DNA of 64,000 nucleotides from Candidatus Protochlamydia naegleriophila (GCF_001499655.1 NZ_LN879502.1:620001-684000); one strand, 5' to 3'; positions 26,370-36,584 are shown, counted from the first letter of the stretch. Notes: generated by a model from the sequence alone, not told the origin. Numbers and translations are program-made.

Positions 26370-29288
26370 TTATTCGTCCACGTGTGAATATTTGCTTAAT
26401 TCTTTCAATTCTGCTGCGCTTTGCAATGGAATATAGGAAAGATTTTTAGGCGATGCAGTTGTGCCTTTAGCCAAAATGGCTACACGTCTTTTATTCTCTT
26501 TTCCTAAAAATTGCACGGTAAATTCTAAAAATTTTTCATAGGTTAGCTCTTGGAATCCTTGAATCCGTTTGGTTATCCATTCAAAGTCCCCCTCATATTT
26601 TAAGGCAAGCGTTCTAAGGAGCTCTCCCATCTCAATCAGGTTTTGCGGCGGTTGTTTGATTTTCTCTAAAAGAGCTTCGCGGACAGTATCAAAACGATCT
26701 TTTAGAAGTTCAGTTTTGCCCATTTCTTGCAAATAATCTTCGATGAAGAGTTCGAAACGTGCCAACAGATCGCGCGGGTCATGTGTATTGGACTGCACGG
26801 CAAATAGGCTAAAGAGACGCCTGTTAAATTCTTCAGCCATGCTAAAAACAAGATAGCCGGTCTGCTGCTTGGTTCTTAAAGTAGCATAAAAAGAGCTGCC
26901 CATGGCTTGTGAAAGAATTTGTTGTGCGGCACGCGCCTGGAAAGAGAAAAGGGGATCTTCGATGGCCAGGATCGTAGCATTTGAAGGCGTTTTAATTGCC
27001 ACATCAAGCAGGTATGGGCCTTGTTCTGGTAAAATGACTATTTGTTCAGTCGGCCTTTGGCCTTGTGGGAAAACCTGGCTTGATAAGGTGGACTGCAAAT
27101 GGTTCCATAGCCGGTGAGCTTGCTTTTCTTCAATATTGCCGTAAAGCAAGCCTCTTACATAGGTCTGATCGTAGAGATGGTCGACGTAGTTTAAAAACTG
27201 TTCATAGTTAAGAAGTTGGATGGCTTCGGCTTTTTGCTTGTGGGTAGCGTAAGACTTGTAAAGGAGCGTTTGAAAGACTTCGATCCCTTGCTCTAGAGCA
27301 CTTTCTTCATTGAAGTTTAAATAGCTGCGTAGAAGAGAGTTTTTAAATAGTTGGAATTGAGCTTCGGCCGGCTTGCAAGTCTTGAGCCTCTCTAAAATGC
27401 GATCAAATAAAATTTCAGCCTTGTCGCTGTAGCCATTGATGCTCAGAATAACGCCTCGCTCTTCCTGCTTAATTTCATAAGCCAGATTGGCAAGCTCTGC
27501 CGGATAGCTAAAGGGTTTTAGGGCTTCTTCCAAGCATTTGAGATAGAGGTCGGTTGCAACGGCATTGAATGCCTCTCTTTTATTGATGAGGGGGCTTTGA
27601 ATTTCAAAGTCCCAGACGATTTCAGGCAGCTGGAAGTAGGTATCTTTGTAAAAATAGATTTTTGCTTGTTCTGTATCGATCAAGGTTGAGGGGAGCGGGA
27701 TGGTGCGTTGTCTGGCCAACTCCTCTCCTAGAGGAGAGGCAAGGCTGAGCTTTTCTGGAATAAAGGGGTTCGGCTCCGGTAAGTAAAGAGCGGGATTAAG
27801 AGGAAGCTGATTCCAGAGCTCTAATTGTTCCTTTGGCAATTGTTGCGTGCTATAGGGAATTCCCATCCATTTTTCTTTTTTATTCAATGGAATGGGGTGC
27901 TCTTGCGGGTTAGCAATAACCGTAATGGCCACTCGTTTGGGAGTTAATTTACCCAAAAAAGCTTGAATGACTTTGGGATCGAATGCTTGAGGAATTTGGG
28001 TGTATTCCGGAAACGTGGCGAGTTTTTCATGTGCGAGCCATCCGCCCATTTGCATGAGGTAATCAAAAGGGTTGTCTTGCGACTGGTATTGATAGCGGAA
28101 GGTGGCAATTTTTTTGACCTCGTCAAAGAGATAGGTTGGAAAAGGCTTGTCATTGAGCATTTTTATGGCTTGGAAGCATCTTCCGATGACTGTATTGATT
28201 TTTTGCAAGCCCTCTTCAGTCAGCTTGATCTGAAGGGTGAAAAGAAGATTTTGAGCTCCAAGGCGATAGCCTCCGCATGATAATTCTTCTGCAAGGTTAT
28301 CTTGCTTTAAAGAGGCAAGCAAGCTGCCTTCTCCCTCATGCCCCAGCACGTAGCAGAGAATTGTCTCCGGTTGATAGATCTGCTCTTGATCGATGGATAA
28401 GGGAATTTCCCATGTCAAACGTAAGGTGCGCATGTCTCGTAAAGGTTCGATATAAACAATTTCCCCTTCGCGGCTCTCTTGCAAGACTGGTAAACTGGTC
28501 TGCAAAGGGGATCGGTTGGAGTTTGGAATCCCGCTAAAGTCTTCTACGACCAAGGCCTTGAGCTTATCGAGCGGGTCTTTAGAATACACAATCAAGCGCA
28601 TCAAGTTGGCACTGTAGTGGTTCTTGTACCACTCTTTTAAGACTTGTTGTGAAACGGCGGATAAAGTTGTCGAATTGCCTGCACTGAAGCGGTGGTAAGG
28701 GTGTTCAGGGTTACTTAGTTCTTTTTGTACGTAGTGTTCGCGAATGTCGTCGCTATTGAGATTCTTGGAAAATTCCTGATCGATCGCTTGTAGCTCTCTT
28801 GAAACCCCAGAGGGGTTGAATAGAGGTGTTTTGAAGAAGGAGGCGAAGCGGTCGAGAGCTTCTTCAAACGCTTGGTTATTGACAGAGAAGAGATAAAGGG
28901 TATGGTCGCTCGTTGTGTAGGCATTCGATAGGCCTCCATGAGCCCGAATAAAACGGTCGTAATCGGATTCGATTGGATATTTTTCTGTTCCCAAAAAGAG
29001 CATATGCTCCAAAAAGTGGGCAAGTCCGGGATAAGCTTCGGGATCTTCCCAGCTACCTGCTTGAACAGTTAGAACGGCTCCCGACTGTGTGGCTTGTGGG
29101 TCTGAAATTAAGTAGGCTTCGAGTCCATTGGACAGCCGGATTTTCGAGGTCTCTCTTCCTGCAAAGGAAGGAGTTAAGATGGGGAGCTGCGCCCGATCTT
29201 TGACGCTTTCATACGGCTCTTCACTCTTAAGAGGAGAGTGTAGACACATTCCCATTACTATCAGCCATTTAATCCAGTTGTGCGCCAT
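26370..29288 (-). CDS. Exported M16 (insulinase/pitrilysin) zinc metallopeptidase
   Basis: 972 residues, the pitrilysin-like full-length form with four M16 domains. A signal peptide-like stretch (IKWLIVMGMCLHS) suggests a periplasmic location. The inverted zinc motif is intact as H91-F-L-E94-H95, followed by MLFLGTEKYP and the downstream RELQAIDQEF acidic region. It should degrade peptides in the periplasm. A second, degenerate M16-like gene lies at 31153-33048. It is upstream of terC. Confidence 0.9.
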   Translation of the reverse strand: MAHNWIKWLIVMGMCLHSPLKSEEPYESVKDRAQLPILTPSFAGRETSKIRLSNGLEAYLISDPQATQSGAVLTVQAGSWEDPEAYPGLAHFLEHMLFLGTEKYPIESDYDRFIRAHGGLSNAYTTSDHTLYLFSVNNQAFEEALDRFASFFKTPLFNPSGVSRELQAIDQEFSKNLNSDDIREHYVQKELSNPEHPYHRFSAGNSTTLSAVSQQVLKEWYKNHYSANLMRLIVYSKDPLDKLKALVVEDFSGIPNSNRSPLQTSLPVLQESREGEIVYIEPLRDMRTLRLTWEIPLSIDQEQIYQPETILCYVLGHEGEGSLLASLKQDNLAEELSCGGYRLGAQNLLFTLQIKLTEEGLQKINTVIGRCFQAIKMLNDKPFPTYLFDEVKKIATFRYQYQSQDNPFDYLMQMGGWLAHEKLATFPEYTQIPQAFDPKVIQAFLGKLTPKRVAITVIANPQEHPIPLNKKEKWMGIPYSTQQLPKEQLELWNQLPLNPALYLPEPNPFIPEKLSLASPLGEELARQRTIPLPSTLIDTEQAKIYFYKDTYFQLPEIVWDFEIQSPLINKREAFNAVATDLYLKCLEEALKPFSYPAELANLAYEIKQEERGVILSINGYSDKAEILFDRILERLKTCKPAEAQFQLFKNSLLRSYLNFNEESALEQGIEVFQTLLYKSYATHKQKAEAIQLLNYEQFLNYVDHLYDQTYVRGLLYGNIEEKQAHRLWNHLQSTLSSQVFPQGQRPTEQIVILPEQGPYLLDVAIKTPSNATILAIEDPLFSFQARAAQQILSQAMGSSFYATLRTKQQTGYLVFSMAEEFNRRLFSLFAVQSNTHDPRDLLARFELFIEDYLQEMGKTELLKDRFDTVREALLEKIKQPPQNLIEMGELLRTLALKYEGDFEWITKRIQGFQELTYEKFLEFTVQFLGKENKRRVAILAKGTTASPKNLSYIPLQSAAELKELSKYSHVDE

Positions 29289-29642
29289 ATGATTACCACC
29301 TATTTAAAAATGCTCAGCTAAAAAAGCAAAAAGACCTTCTAAAGCAAGATTGTGGGGTTTAGAGGATGTGCACAAATCAACCGATCGGACTTTGTGAATA
29401 CCCTTTAAACAATCGCTTGGCTTTTTACAGATTATTCAAAAGATCTCATTGCAATTTATCTTAGCCAAGAAGGCTGGTGAAAAGAAAGAGAAAATCACTC
29501 TAAGACTTTCAAGCAAACGAGTGTGAACGGTGTTTTATAAAAAAATGGTGAATGTTTTTCTGCGTTTCATTTCTTTAAAATTTAGTTGCTTTAATCATGA
29601 AAGATAGTTAATTTTTGCTGCTTTTTATTTAAAAGAGGTAAC
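29289..29642. other. Gap between divergent genes
   Basis: About 350 bases separating the M16 gene (minus) and a hypothetical gene (plus). It must contain both promoters. No RNA gene or strong hairpin seen. Confidence 0.4.
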
Positions 29643-30335
29643 ATGGTAGCGTTTTGTAATAATGAAAAATATTATTTACATTCATCGATTGTCTCGGAAC
29701 AGAAGTTTTCTGTTTGCAAAGTGAAGAAAATTCGGAAGACGTCAGTTGAGGCGACCGATAGAGGCATTCAATTGTTGTGCAAAGGATTTGACTATCATGT
29801 GAAATCCTTAGGCAGTTTGGAGCAAAAGCTTAGAAAAATGAGAAAGAAGAAAGAGCTGTTAGGGTGGGTAATTGCCTCTATGCGTACTTATCATTCTATT
29901 TTCGAGCGCATGTATGACTCAATGCTAGAAGATAGGCATGCAACCGCCCCTTATTCATTTGAATTCGATAACAATCCCATGTTTCGTTGCTTTTATCAAC
30001 AGTTTTTGGCGAATCCTGACAGCTATCTACAGTTATCGCGTCTTGTCATTGATGAAGCCTCCTTCGATGATCCCATTCATCAATTAATCTCTCGCTATGA
30101 TAGGCGTGAAGCGAATTTATATAAATCGAGAGATTTCTATCTAAGTGCAATTAGAGAGATTCATATAGAAGGTCAAAGAGAGCCTATTCTATCTTATGAC
30201 TTTATCAAATCCATTAGAGACGGATTAATTCGCCATCAACATCAGAAAGAAGAGGTAAATAGGGATCTTGCTATTTCCGATGAGTTAAATATGGACGAAT
30301 TATTAAAGTTGATGCAAGGGCATAGCCTCAATTGA
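29643..30335 (+). CDS. Hypothetical protein
   Basis: 230 residues, charged, no signal peptide or membrane segment, not recognised. AGAGG lies 5 bases before the ATG. The middle is rich in Lys/Arg with a short coiled-coil propensity (residues 55-85), and the last third has an acidic helix (DELNMDELLKLMQ). A clear hairpin follows, so it is likely a monocistronic gene. Confidence 0.65.
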   Translation: MVAFCNNEKYYLHSSIVSEQKFSVCKVKKIRKTSVEATDRGIQLLCKGFDYHVKSLGSLEQKLRKMRKKKELLGWVIASMRTYHSIFERMYDSMLEDRHATAPYSFEFDNNPMFRCFYQQFLANPDSYLQLSRLVIDEASFDDPIHQLISRYDRREANLYKSRDFYLSAIREIHIEGQREPILSYDFIKSIRDGLIRHQHQKEEVNRDLAISDELNMDELLKLMQGHSLN

Positions 30336-30345
30336 CTAGCCATCA

Positions 30346-30382
30346 GATAGGCAATAGCTCGGATCTCCGGGTTTTGCCTATC
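30346..30382. terminator. Hairpin terminator after the 230-residue ORF
   Basis: GATAGGCAA at 30346-30354 pairs perfectly with TTGCCTATC at 30374-30382; an inner CGGATCTCCG adds structure in the loop. It begins 11 bases after the stop codon. Confidence 0.6.
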
Positions 30383-30574
30383 GGTTAATCCACCTCATCT
30401 AGAGTCATTGCGAATCATCGAATGTTGGGAACACCCTCCCAGGATTACCCAATTTTAATATAAAAAATAGAATGTAAATCGTTTAATTTAAATTGTTTTT
30501 TATTTACTATTTGTTTTTTTAGTTTCCGTATTAAATAATTTAAGAATTATTCATTCTGTTTAAGAGGTTTTGAG

Positions 30575-31090
30575 ATGTTGATTAGAGAATTGGATACGAT
30601 TATCTTAAGTGCTCCCATTTTGGCTTGTGCGTCGCTTGGAGTTATGGGGCGTGTACTAGAGTAGGTTGATTATCCGGTGGCTCGGGAGGTCGGTTGGTTG
30701 GGTACTCGTTGTGCGATTGTCTTGAGTCTTGTTTCTGGCGTGCCGCTTCTTGTTTATTCAATAGCCAAGGTTATTGTTTTGGATGCATTGAATAGTGGGG
30801 CTGGTGGAAAAATCGAAGGCCTAAAGAAATACAGTGAAGAGTCGAAGCTGCGCTTAAATATTTCTCTCATTGGCGTTTCCGCACTTCCGCTATTGATTTT
30901 GAGCGGACCGGCGTTAATTCGCGCTGCCTATCAAACGTATCTCATGTATGAAAGCACGCAAGAGATCATCCACCATTTCCGCCAGTCGGAATCGTTTCAA
31001 GCTTTGGAAAACTCTTATCATTTGCTTGCCAATTTGGTTAATGGCATGCATGAAAGGAGAGAGACGGCCATTATTGAAGAAGTCGTTTAA
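30575..31090 (+). pseudogene. Membrane protein gene interrupted by an in-frame amber codon
   Basis: ATG 30575 with AAGAGG upstream opens a frame that is stopped by TAG at 30662-30664 after 29 codons, then stays open in the same frame to 31090. The first part (MLIRELDTIILSAPILACASLG) and the second (WLGTRCAIVLSLVSGVPLLVYSI, later ISLIGVSALPLLILSGPALI) read like one 171-residue protein with three hydrophobic segments. A GTG at 30677 could restart translation of 137 residues. A nonsense mutation is the simplest reading; a sequencing error is possible. Not recognised. Confidence 0.6.
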
Positions 31091-31152
31091 AAAGTATTGC
31101 GAGGGATTTAAAGAGCTCCTTTTTGATTCATATCAAAAAGGAGCTCTTTGCA

Positions 31153-33048
31153 TTAACGCAGATCGACAAAATCTGGCAAGGAAGGAAGGGAAAGAGGGAA
31201 ATTGGCTAAGCCATTTCTCAAGGCGATATCGCACTCTAAGATGAGGGCTTGTTTGCCGTTTTTGTACTGAGCCATGCGTAGGTCATATTGCATGACTAAT
31301 TTGCATTGAGCCACTTGATAATCATAAGCGATCAGGGCTTCATGTTCCATTTGCATGAGAGTTGCTTCTGCTTGTGCTAGGCCGGCTGCCAAGTAGGCAT
31401 CCTTTAAACTCTCTTGAAAGGCTTGCTTATGCTCGGCAATGAATTGATCTCGGTCTTCGATAGAGATTTCATGTTTTTGATATGCCTTTTCGATGAGCTC
31501 GATGTTATCTTCCAAAAGCATTTGTAAGCTTCTTTTTTGAGTCACGAAGGGATTGTGATAGTACAAGTTTTGAGCATGAGCCAGGTTATTATCGCGTACA
31601 GCAGCATAAGGAGCGGTCATGTTTAAGAGCTCTTGATCGAGGCGGTCCATCAAAATTTTGTATTGGTTGCGGTTTTGCGTAAAGTAGAGTTTGGACTGGA
31701 TCAAGAAGCTGAGTTCTTCGACAAGGAATAGCTCAGATAGCAGCGGATTAGTCAGGTCGTAAAGATCTGCTAATAGAACAATTGGAGCCTTAGATAAGGT
31801 AGCTGGGTAATGAATCATGCCTTGCAAGAATAGGTAGCGTCTTTCTTGCGGAGTCAAAGTAACGCCAGCGCGGTGGTTGCGATAGGCATGTTCGAACCCT
31901 TTGGCAAGGTCTTCTTTTCTTTTGCTAGAGACATAGTCTGGGTCTTTTAAATAGTTACACGACATAAAGTAGACACCTGTCACAGTTGAGAGGCTTCCCA
32001 TTGCAACGAGTACAGGCAGTGCGAAAGGAGCAATCGGTGTCAATAATAAGCTTCCGATGCCTAAGGCAGTTAAGGCCGCTCCAAATAGGCGTCCATTCGC
32101 GCTTTTATTGATCCAATTAGGTGGATTCATCCAAATTTTTCCATCGACGACATAAATGTTATCTTGAGAAATAAAGTCGACGTGTTGAAGTAGGGGATTG
32201 GTCGTTTCATTTTGACTGTTGAGTTGCGATGTGTCTTCCAAGCTTAGGCTTAAAGGCTGGTTGAGCAAACGAGCAAGCCTGACTCTTGCATCTTCTTCTA
32301 CTTGAGACTCTTGATAAGAGGAAAAAAGCTCTTCAATTTGTTCTTCAACAGCCGGGGCAATATTATCTGCAGAGACGGCGATGTTCATGATCGATGGTTT
32401 GTACCATTTGGCATAAAAGGTTTTGACCTGTTCTTGCGTGATGGAGGCAATCTGATGGCTAAGTGAGCGTTCGGTTTGATTTTCTTCCAAGCTTTGATCA
32501 TTTGTAACTAATTCGCTTTGCAATAGGTGGAGGCGAGCACGTTCGATAGCTTCTGGACTAAGAGTCGGTTCAAAAGCGATCTGCTGGATCAAAGTTAAAA
32601 TGGTTGTTAAATCAGATTCTTGAGCTGCTGGAAGGCTAACTTGGATGCTGTGTTCCAACTCATTCGTTTTAACCAAGTTATCTGCATCGACATCTAATCC
32701 CAACTGATTGAGTTGTTCGCTAATCATGGAGCGGGTGAGTTCTTTTGTACCATGAAAGAGGGTGTGTTGGATCAGTAGGGCGAGTGCCATTGTATCTGTT
32801 TCTGGTGGCATCGTGATGCCTAATTTGACAGTCAAATGAGAGTTCTTTTGGTGGGTAGGTACAAGTGTATAGATGAGCCCATTTGAGAGCCTGTTAGATA
32901 CGGGTGATGGTAGTGAAGAGCGTTCGTTTGAAAAGAGATTTTGAGATAGCAGCTGGGGCGCTTTGGCGGCATGCATAAAAGGTTGGCATGCTGTCAGGCC
33001 AAGGGTCAAAGAAGTGATAAGCTTGTGCAGGAATGAATGTGGCTTCAT
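31153..33048 (-). CDS. M16-like lipoprotein with degenerate zinc site
   Basis: 631 residues. An N-terminal signal ends in a lipobox (GLTACQ, Cys21). Residues 50-250 align with the first M16 peptidase domain (RLSNGLIYTLVP, then the HTLFHGT region), but the zinc motif H-x-x-E-H reads L91-L-I-Q94-H95, so only the last histidine remains. It cannot be an active M16 peptidase by this site. A hydrophobic stretch near 315-365 is followed by a long helical C-terminus unlike M16. Its motif lies at the same residue numbers as in the 972-residue enzyme nearby, suggesting divergence from a paralogue. Confidence 0.75.
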   Translation of the reverse strand: MKPHSFLHKLITSLTLGLTACQPFMHAAKAPQLLSQNLFSNERSSLPSPVSNRLSNGLIYTLVPTHQKNSHLTVKLGITMPPETDTMALALLIQHTLFHGTKELTRSMISEQLNQLGLDVDADNLVKTNELEHSIQVSLPAAQESDLTTILTLIQQIAFEPTLSPEAIERARLHLLQSELVTNDQSLEENQTERSLSHQIASITQEQVKTFYAKWYKPSIMNIAVSADNIAPAVEEQIEELFSSYQESQVEEDARVRLARLLNQPLSLSLEDTSQLNSQNETTNPLLQHVDFISQDNIYVVDGKIWMNPPNWINKSANGRLFGAALTALGIGSLLLTPIAPFALPVLVAMGSLSTVTGVYFMSCNYLKDPDYVSSKRKEDLAKGFEHAYRNHRAGVTLTPQERRYLFLQGMIHYPATLSKAPIVLLADLYDLTNPLLSELFLVEELSFLIQSKLYFTQNRNQYKILMDRLDQELLNMTAPYAAVRDNNLAHAQNLYYHNPFVTQKRSLQMLLEDNIELIEKAYQKHEISIEDRDQFIAEHKQAFQESLKDAYLAAGLAQAEATLMQMEHEALIAYDYQVAQCKLVMQYDLRMAQYKNGKQALILECDIALRNGLANFPLSLPSLPDFVDLR

Positions 33049-33575
33049 GGTTAATCCTAAAAAGGTTTTTAATGTTTTTTTCTGGTCGTAAAGAAAGGAA
33101 GACTAAGGCAGCGGAGTTAAGAAAAAATAAAGATTAGATTAGACGTTAATGGTGTGAGTTTTTTTATGCATTCTTTTATTATTGTAGGGCGAAAGTTTTA
33201 GATGGCAATTATCAACGTATAACTAGTTTGCCAATCAATCCTCCTCTGGGCTTATTGTTTTTTTATCCCTTTACCTACAGTTTTTTAATTTACTGTGGGA
33301 TTTAAAATCACATCTACCGGTCTCTCACAGCATCCTTGGGTTGCTGAATAGCAAACCAATCGAATCTGATTCTTTTTATCCAAGCGTACTCTTTTTGTTA
33401 ACGTCTATAAAGTAAAGTGAATGCGTGTGAAAGGCCTTTAGGCCGACTGATTTTAGAGCCCACCGTAAGTCTTGCGAACGGTGGGTAGCCTGGAAATACA
33501 TACAGGGCTCGTTAGAGCGATTGATTTGCGAGATAGTCTTTGTAGGATAGGTGAAAATAACTGCCTTATTCTCCA
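33049..33575. other. Gap with a structured element
   Basis: About 530 bases between two minus-strand genes. It holds the M16-like gene's promoter and the structured sequence at 33456-33510. A 66-codon ORF spans 33376-33576 but I do not accept it as a gene. Confidence 0.4.
33456..33510. repeat. Nested inverted repeat, possible terminator or REP-like element
   Basis: CCCACCGT (33459-33466) pairs with ACGGTGGG (33478-33485), and an outer GAGCCC (33456-33461) can pair with GGGCTC (33505-33510). It lies 66-120 bases downstream of the acyltransferase stop on the minus strand. No second copy was seen in the window. Confidence 0.45.
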
Positions 33576-34649
33576 CTAAGCAAAGCAGGGGCCTGTGATG
33601 CTGGAGCGAGCCTTTTCCCTTAATTCGAAAATGGGAGCCTTTTGCGGCGTATCGAGGGCTGTAAAGAGTTGGTAGTTTTGATGCACGATTTCCCAGATAT
33701 ATTCCGCACGCTTATTACGCTTGGACTTCTTATCCAGATTTTCGCTTCCAGGAAAATTATCCATGTCTATTTCTGGGCCGAAGGCTAGATGAACGGGTGT
33801 AAAATGGGCGAGCCGCTTTTCTCCCAATTCTTTTTCTACCTGTCTTGGAGGAGGCATTAAGTCGTAGGTCTTAAGGGAAAGGGGGTAGAAGTGAGTTGGA
33901 TGGTCCGCATGCTTGGCCATCAGCCAAAACATCTCTAGGCTTTGTGGATCGAACTGGGAGATATCGATTTGTCCTTCGCTGTTTTGACGATCTCTTCCAC
34001 CACTTGGGGCCACGTAAATGCAGCGCCCTCCCGCACTCAGCAATTCGCTCATCTTTTTCATGGTGCGCTGATTGTGACTCACCTTTTCGGCCTTTTTTTC
34101 TGGGGGATGAGCGATGTGTTTCTTGGAGTAGATGCACAAGAGATTGCGTCCCATGCTCATGGGGATGGCCAACGGATCGCTGACGACGCGATGCCCAGCG
34201 ACAAAGATCATTTGCGAGGCGAGGGATTCGTTGATGTTTTCCAGCAGCAGGCTAATGATTTGCGGATCGGGCTCTGTCTGGTGGTTGGCGAGCAAGATGA
34301 CATTTTCACCCTTTTCTAGTTGTTTGATAATCTGTTCAACCGACTCGAAGCCAAAAATCTTTGAAACGGAAAAGTCGATGAGGGGACGGATAAAATCTAG
34401 TCCGAATTGATAGTAATCGAATGGCTTGCGAATGCTGGTATGAAAAATCTCAAAGCGATAAGGATTGTCGATTTGTTGGATCACGAGTTCGAATAATTGA
34501 TTGAACAACTGATGCGCTTTTTCATAAGAGCAGGAATTCTTGGCAGCTTGTAAATAGCTTTGGTGAAAGTCTTGAATCACAACAGCTAAAGAAGGCGTCA
34601 TGACGCCTTCTTCGATGTATTGAGTTAAATTTAGGACCGGCTTAACCAT
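33576..34649 (-). CDS. plsB: Glycerol-3-phosphate acyltransferase, plastid/chlamydial type
   Basis: 357 residues. Transfers an acyl group to the sn-1 position of glycerol-3-phosphate, the first step of phospholipid synthesis. The HX4D motif is His123 to Asp128 in ANHQTEPDP, a form typical of plant plastid (ATS1) and chlamydial enzymes and unlike proteobacterial PlsB. APSGGRDR near 260 is the later block. The ATG at 34649 lies 5 bases after the rng stop, with GAGG 9 bases upstream; a longer frame to 34790 would overlap rng by 137 bases and is rejected. Likely cotranscribed with rng. Confidence 0.88.
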   Translation of the reverse strand: MVKPVLNLTQYIEEGVMTPSLAVVIQDFHQSYLQAAKNSCSYEKAHQLFNQLFELVIQQIDNPYRFEIFHTSIRKPFDYYQFGLDFIRPLIDFSVSKIFGFESVEQIIKQLEKGENVILLANHQTEPDPQIISLLLENINESLASQMIFVAGHRVVSDPLAIPMSMGRNLLCIYSKKHIAHPPEKKAEKVSHNQRTMKKMSELLSAGGRCIYVAPSGGRDRQNSEGQIDISQFDPQSLEMFWLMAKHADHPTHFYPLSLKTYDLMPPPRQVEKELGEKRLAHFTPVHLAFGPEIDMDNFPGSENLDKKSKRNKRAEYIWEIVHQNYQLFTALDTPQKAPIFELREKARSSITGPCFA

Positions 34650-34653
34650 CTGA

Positions 34654-36192
34654 TTAGACCTCAATGCGCTTATTAGTGATCGTCGAGTAAAAGTGAAACT
34701 CGTTGAGATGGAGTCTGTCATCGACTTCGCATGAGAGGTGGGCATTGAAATCGGTGGCCAGCTTAAATAAATACTGCTTGTCGATGACATTTAAGTAGCG
34801 ATCGAGCTCTGGATGAACAACCAGCTTGAGGGCAAATTGCTCGTGGCAAGCGATGATCTTTTTAAAGGCCCGCTCAATTTCGATCGATAAGCTTTCATGC
34901 GATTTAATGACCCCACTACCAGCGCAATAAGGGCAGCCTGTAAAAATGGTTTGGAGGAGCGATCCACGGTTGCGTTGGCGAGTCATTTCAACCAAGCCAA
35001 ATTCGCTCATGCCTAAAATGGTGCACTTGGCCGAATCTTCCTTCATGCAGTCTTTTAGACGCTCTAAAACGCGTCTTTGATTTTTGCGCAGGCGCATATC
35101 GATAAAGTCGCAGATGATCAAACCACCAATGTTGCGCAAACGCAATTGGCGAGCAATTTCTTCAGCCGCTTCTAAGTTGATCCGGACTAAGGATTCTTCG
35201 ACATCGGTTTTATTGTTGCTGCTTCTTCCTGAGTTAACATCGATCGTATACATCGCTTCGGTGCGATCGAAGAAGAGGTAGCCGCCGCTTGGCAGCCAAA
35301 TTTTCCGTCTTAGAGTCTTTTCTATTTCACGTTCGACGTTAAAGCGCTCAAACATTGGCACTTTATCGCGGTAGTATTCGATGCGCAGCGGGTGCTCGCT
35401 CGAGTAGCGGCTATAGAGGCGTTTGCATGTTTGATAGGTGGCATAGTCATCGACCAGGATGCGGTCGTAGCGTTTATCAATGGCTGTGATAACGGCGCGT
35501 TTGATGAGGTCGGATTCGGCATATAGAAGGGTCGGTTCCGATGCTTTCTTGAAATTTTCCATGATATTTTGCCAGTTATGCAAGAGGTCGTGCGCTTCGG
35601 CTATTAGCATCTCTTGCGTCGCACTGGCACTTGCCGTACGGCAAATCAATCCCATGTCTTGGGGCATCTCAAAGGCGCGAATGAGTTTTTTAAGGCGTTC
35701 GCGAGCGACCCGGTCTTCAATTTTTCTGGAAACGCCGCGATGGGAGGAATTTGGTAGTAAGACCAAATAGCGGCCTGCAATCGAGACATTAGAGGTTAGG
35801 CGTGCCCCTTTGGAACCGATGGGTTCCTTAACGACTTGAACAAGTACCGGCTGATCGGGCTTCATTAGTTGTTCGATATCGAGATTTTGCTGCTCTTTCT
35901 CATTGAGGGTTTTAATGTCATAGTCGAGATCAAAATCCATATCAAAAAGCTGTTCAAACTTTTTGGTATTCTCAATGATGTCGGAAATATGAATGAATCC
36001 ATTTTCCCCTTCATTGATGTCGATGAAGGCAGATTGAATGTTATGAAGAATGTTTCTTACGCGGCCGCGGTAAATATTACCGGTCAGCTGCCGTTCTTTT
36101 TTGCGCTCGACGATGAGATCTCGCAAGTCGCCATTTTTAAGCAGGGCGTAGCGCGTCTCTTTCGATTCGATATTGAGTAAAATTTCGTGCAT
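34654..36192 (-). CDS. rng: Ribonuclease G/E family endoribonuclease
   Basis: 512 residues, RNase G-like length without the long C-terminal scaffold of RNase E. It processes 16S rRNA and decays mRNA. The S1 domain (GNIYRGRVRNILHNIQSAFIDI) is at residues 38-60, the catalytic metal site is in YTIDVNSGRS and GGLIICDFIDM, and the zinc-link cysteines occur in TGCPYCAGSG. The plsB gene follows directly. The same neighbours occur in Chlamydia (CT807-808, from memory). Confidence 0.94.
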   Translation of the reverse strand: MHEILLNIESKETRYALLKNGDLRDLIVERKKERQLTGNIYRGRVRNILHNIQSAFIDINEGENGFIHISDIIENTKKFEQLFDMDFDLDYDIKTLNEKEQQNLDIEQLMKPDQPVLVQVVKEPIGSKGARLTSNVSIAGRYLVLLPNSSHRGVSRKIEDRVARERLKKLIRAFEMPQDMGLICRTASASATQEMLIAEAHDLLHNWQNIMENFKKASEPTLLYAESDLIKRAVITAIDKRYDRILVDDYATYQTCKRLYSRYSSEHPLRIEYYRDKVPMFERFNVEREIEKTLRRKIWLPSGGYLFFDRTEAMYTIDVNSGRSSNNKTDVEESLVRINLEAAEEIARQLRLRNIGGLIICDFIDMRLRKNQRRVLERLKDCMKEDSAKCTILGMSEFGLVEMTRQRNRGSLLQTIFTGCPYCAGSGVIKSHESLSIEIERAFKKIIACHEQFALKLVVHPELDRYLNVIDKQYLFKLATDFNAHLSCEVDDRLHLNEFHFYSTITNKRIEV

Positions 36193-36584
36193 CTTGTCAC
36201 CTTAATTCTTATGACGAAAGACACACACCCGCATCCTAATGAAAGTGAGCCAGCACAGTCGGCTTGGACAATCACTTTTTCCAAAAACACCACAAGACTC
36301 ATTGAATAGGTGGCTAAAAAAGATTTGATCTAGGTCTTTATGCCTCTTTTTTCCATTTATCTAAAAAGGACTCTGGTTTAACTCGTATGAGTTCGTAAAA
36401 CCGAGGTCATAGAAGGAAAATGTTTATCTAGCAGACTCAAAAGCATTCACAAATAAGTTTGTTCTTATGATGTTAATTTTTATTCGAAAACGAGGTTATG
36501 TCTTTGCCTTTTTAATGAGTTTTAGAGCTTCGACATCTTTATAGCTTAGTTATTAGCCAATCATTATTCGATGTCATAAGCTTC

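Noticed and set aside
30662-30664. Amber recoding (TAG read as an amino acid), suggested by two genes with in-frame TAG
   Set aside because: Other genes in the window, such as the gamma-lyase at 5778, end normally with TAG.
33376-33576. 66-codon minus-strand ORF
   Set aside because: It covers the structured repeat at 33456-33510, has no good ribosome site and abuts the next gene's stop; no family resemblance.
34649-34790. Extended N-terminus of the acyltransferase
   Set aside because: It would overlap rng by 137 bases; the ATG at 34649 has GAGG upstream and matches the family.
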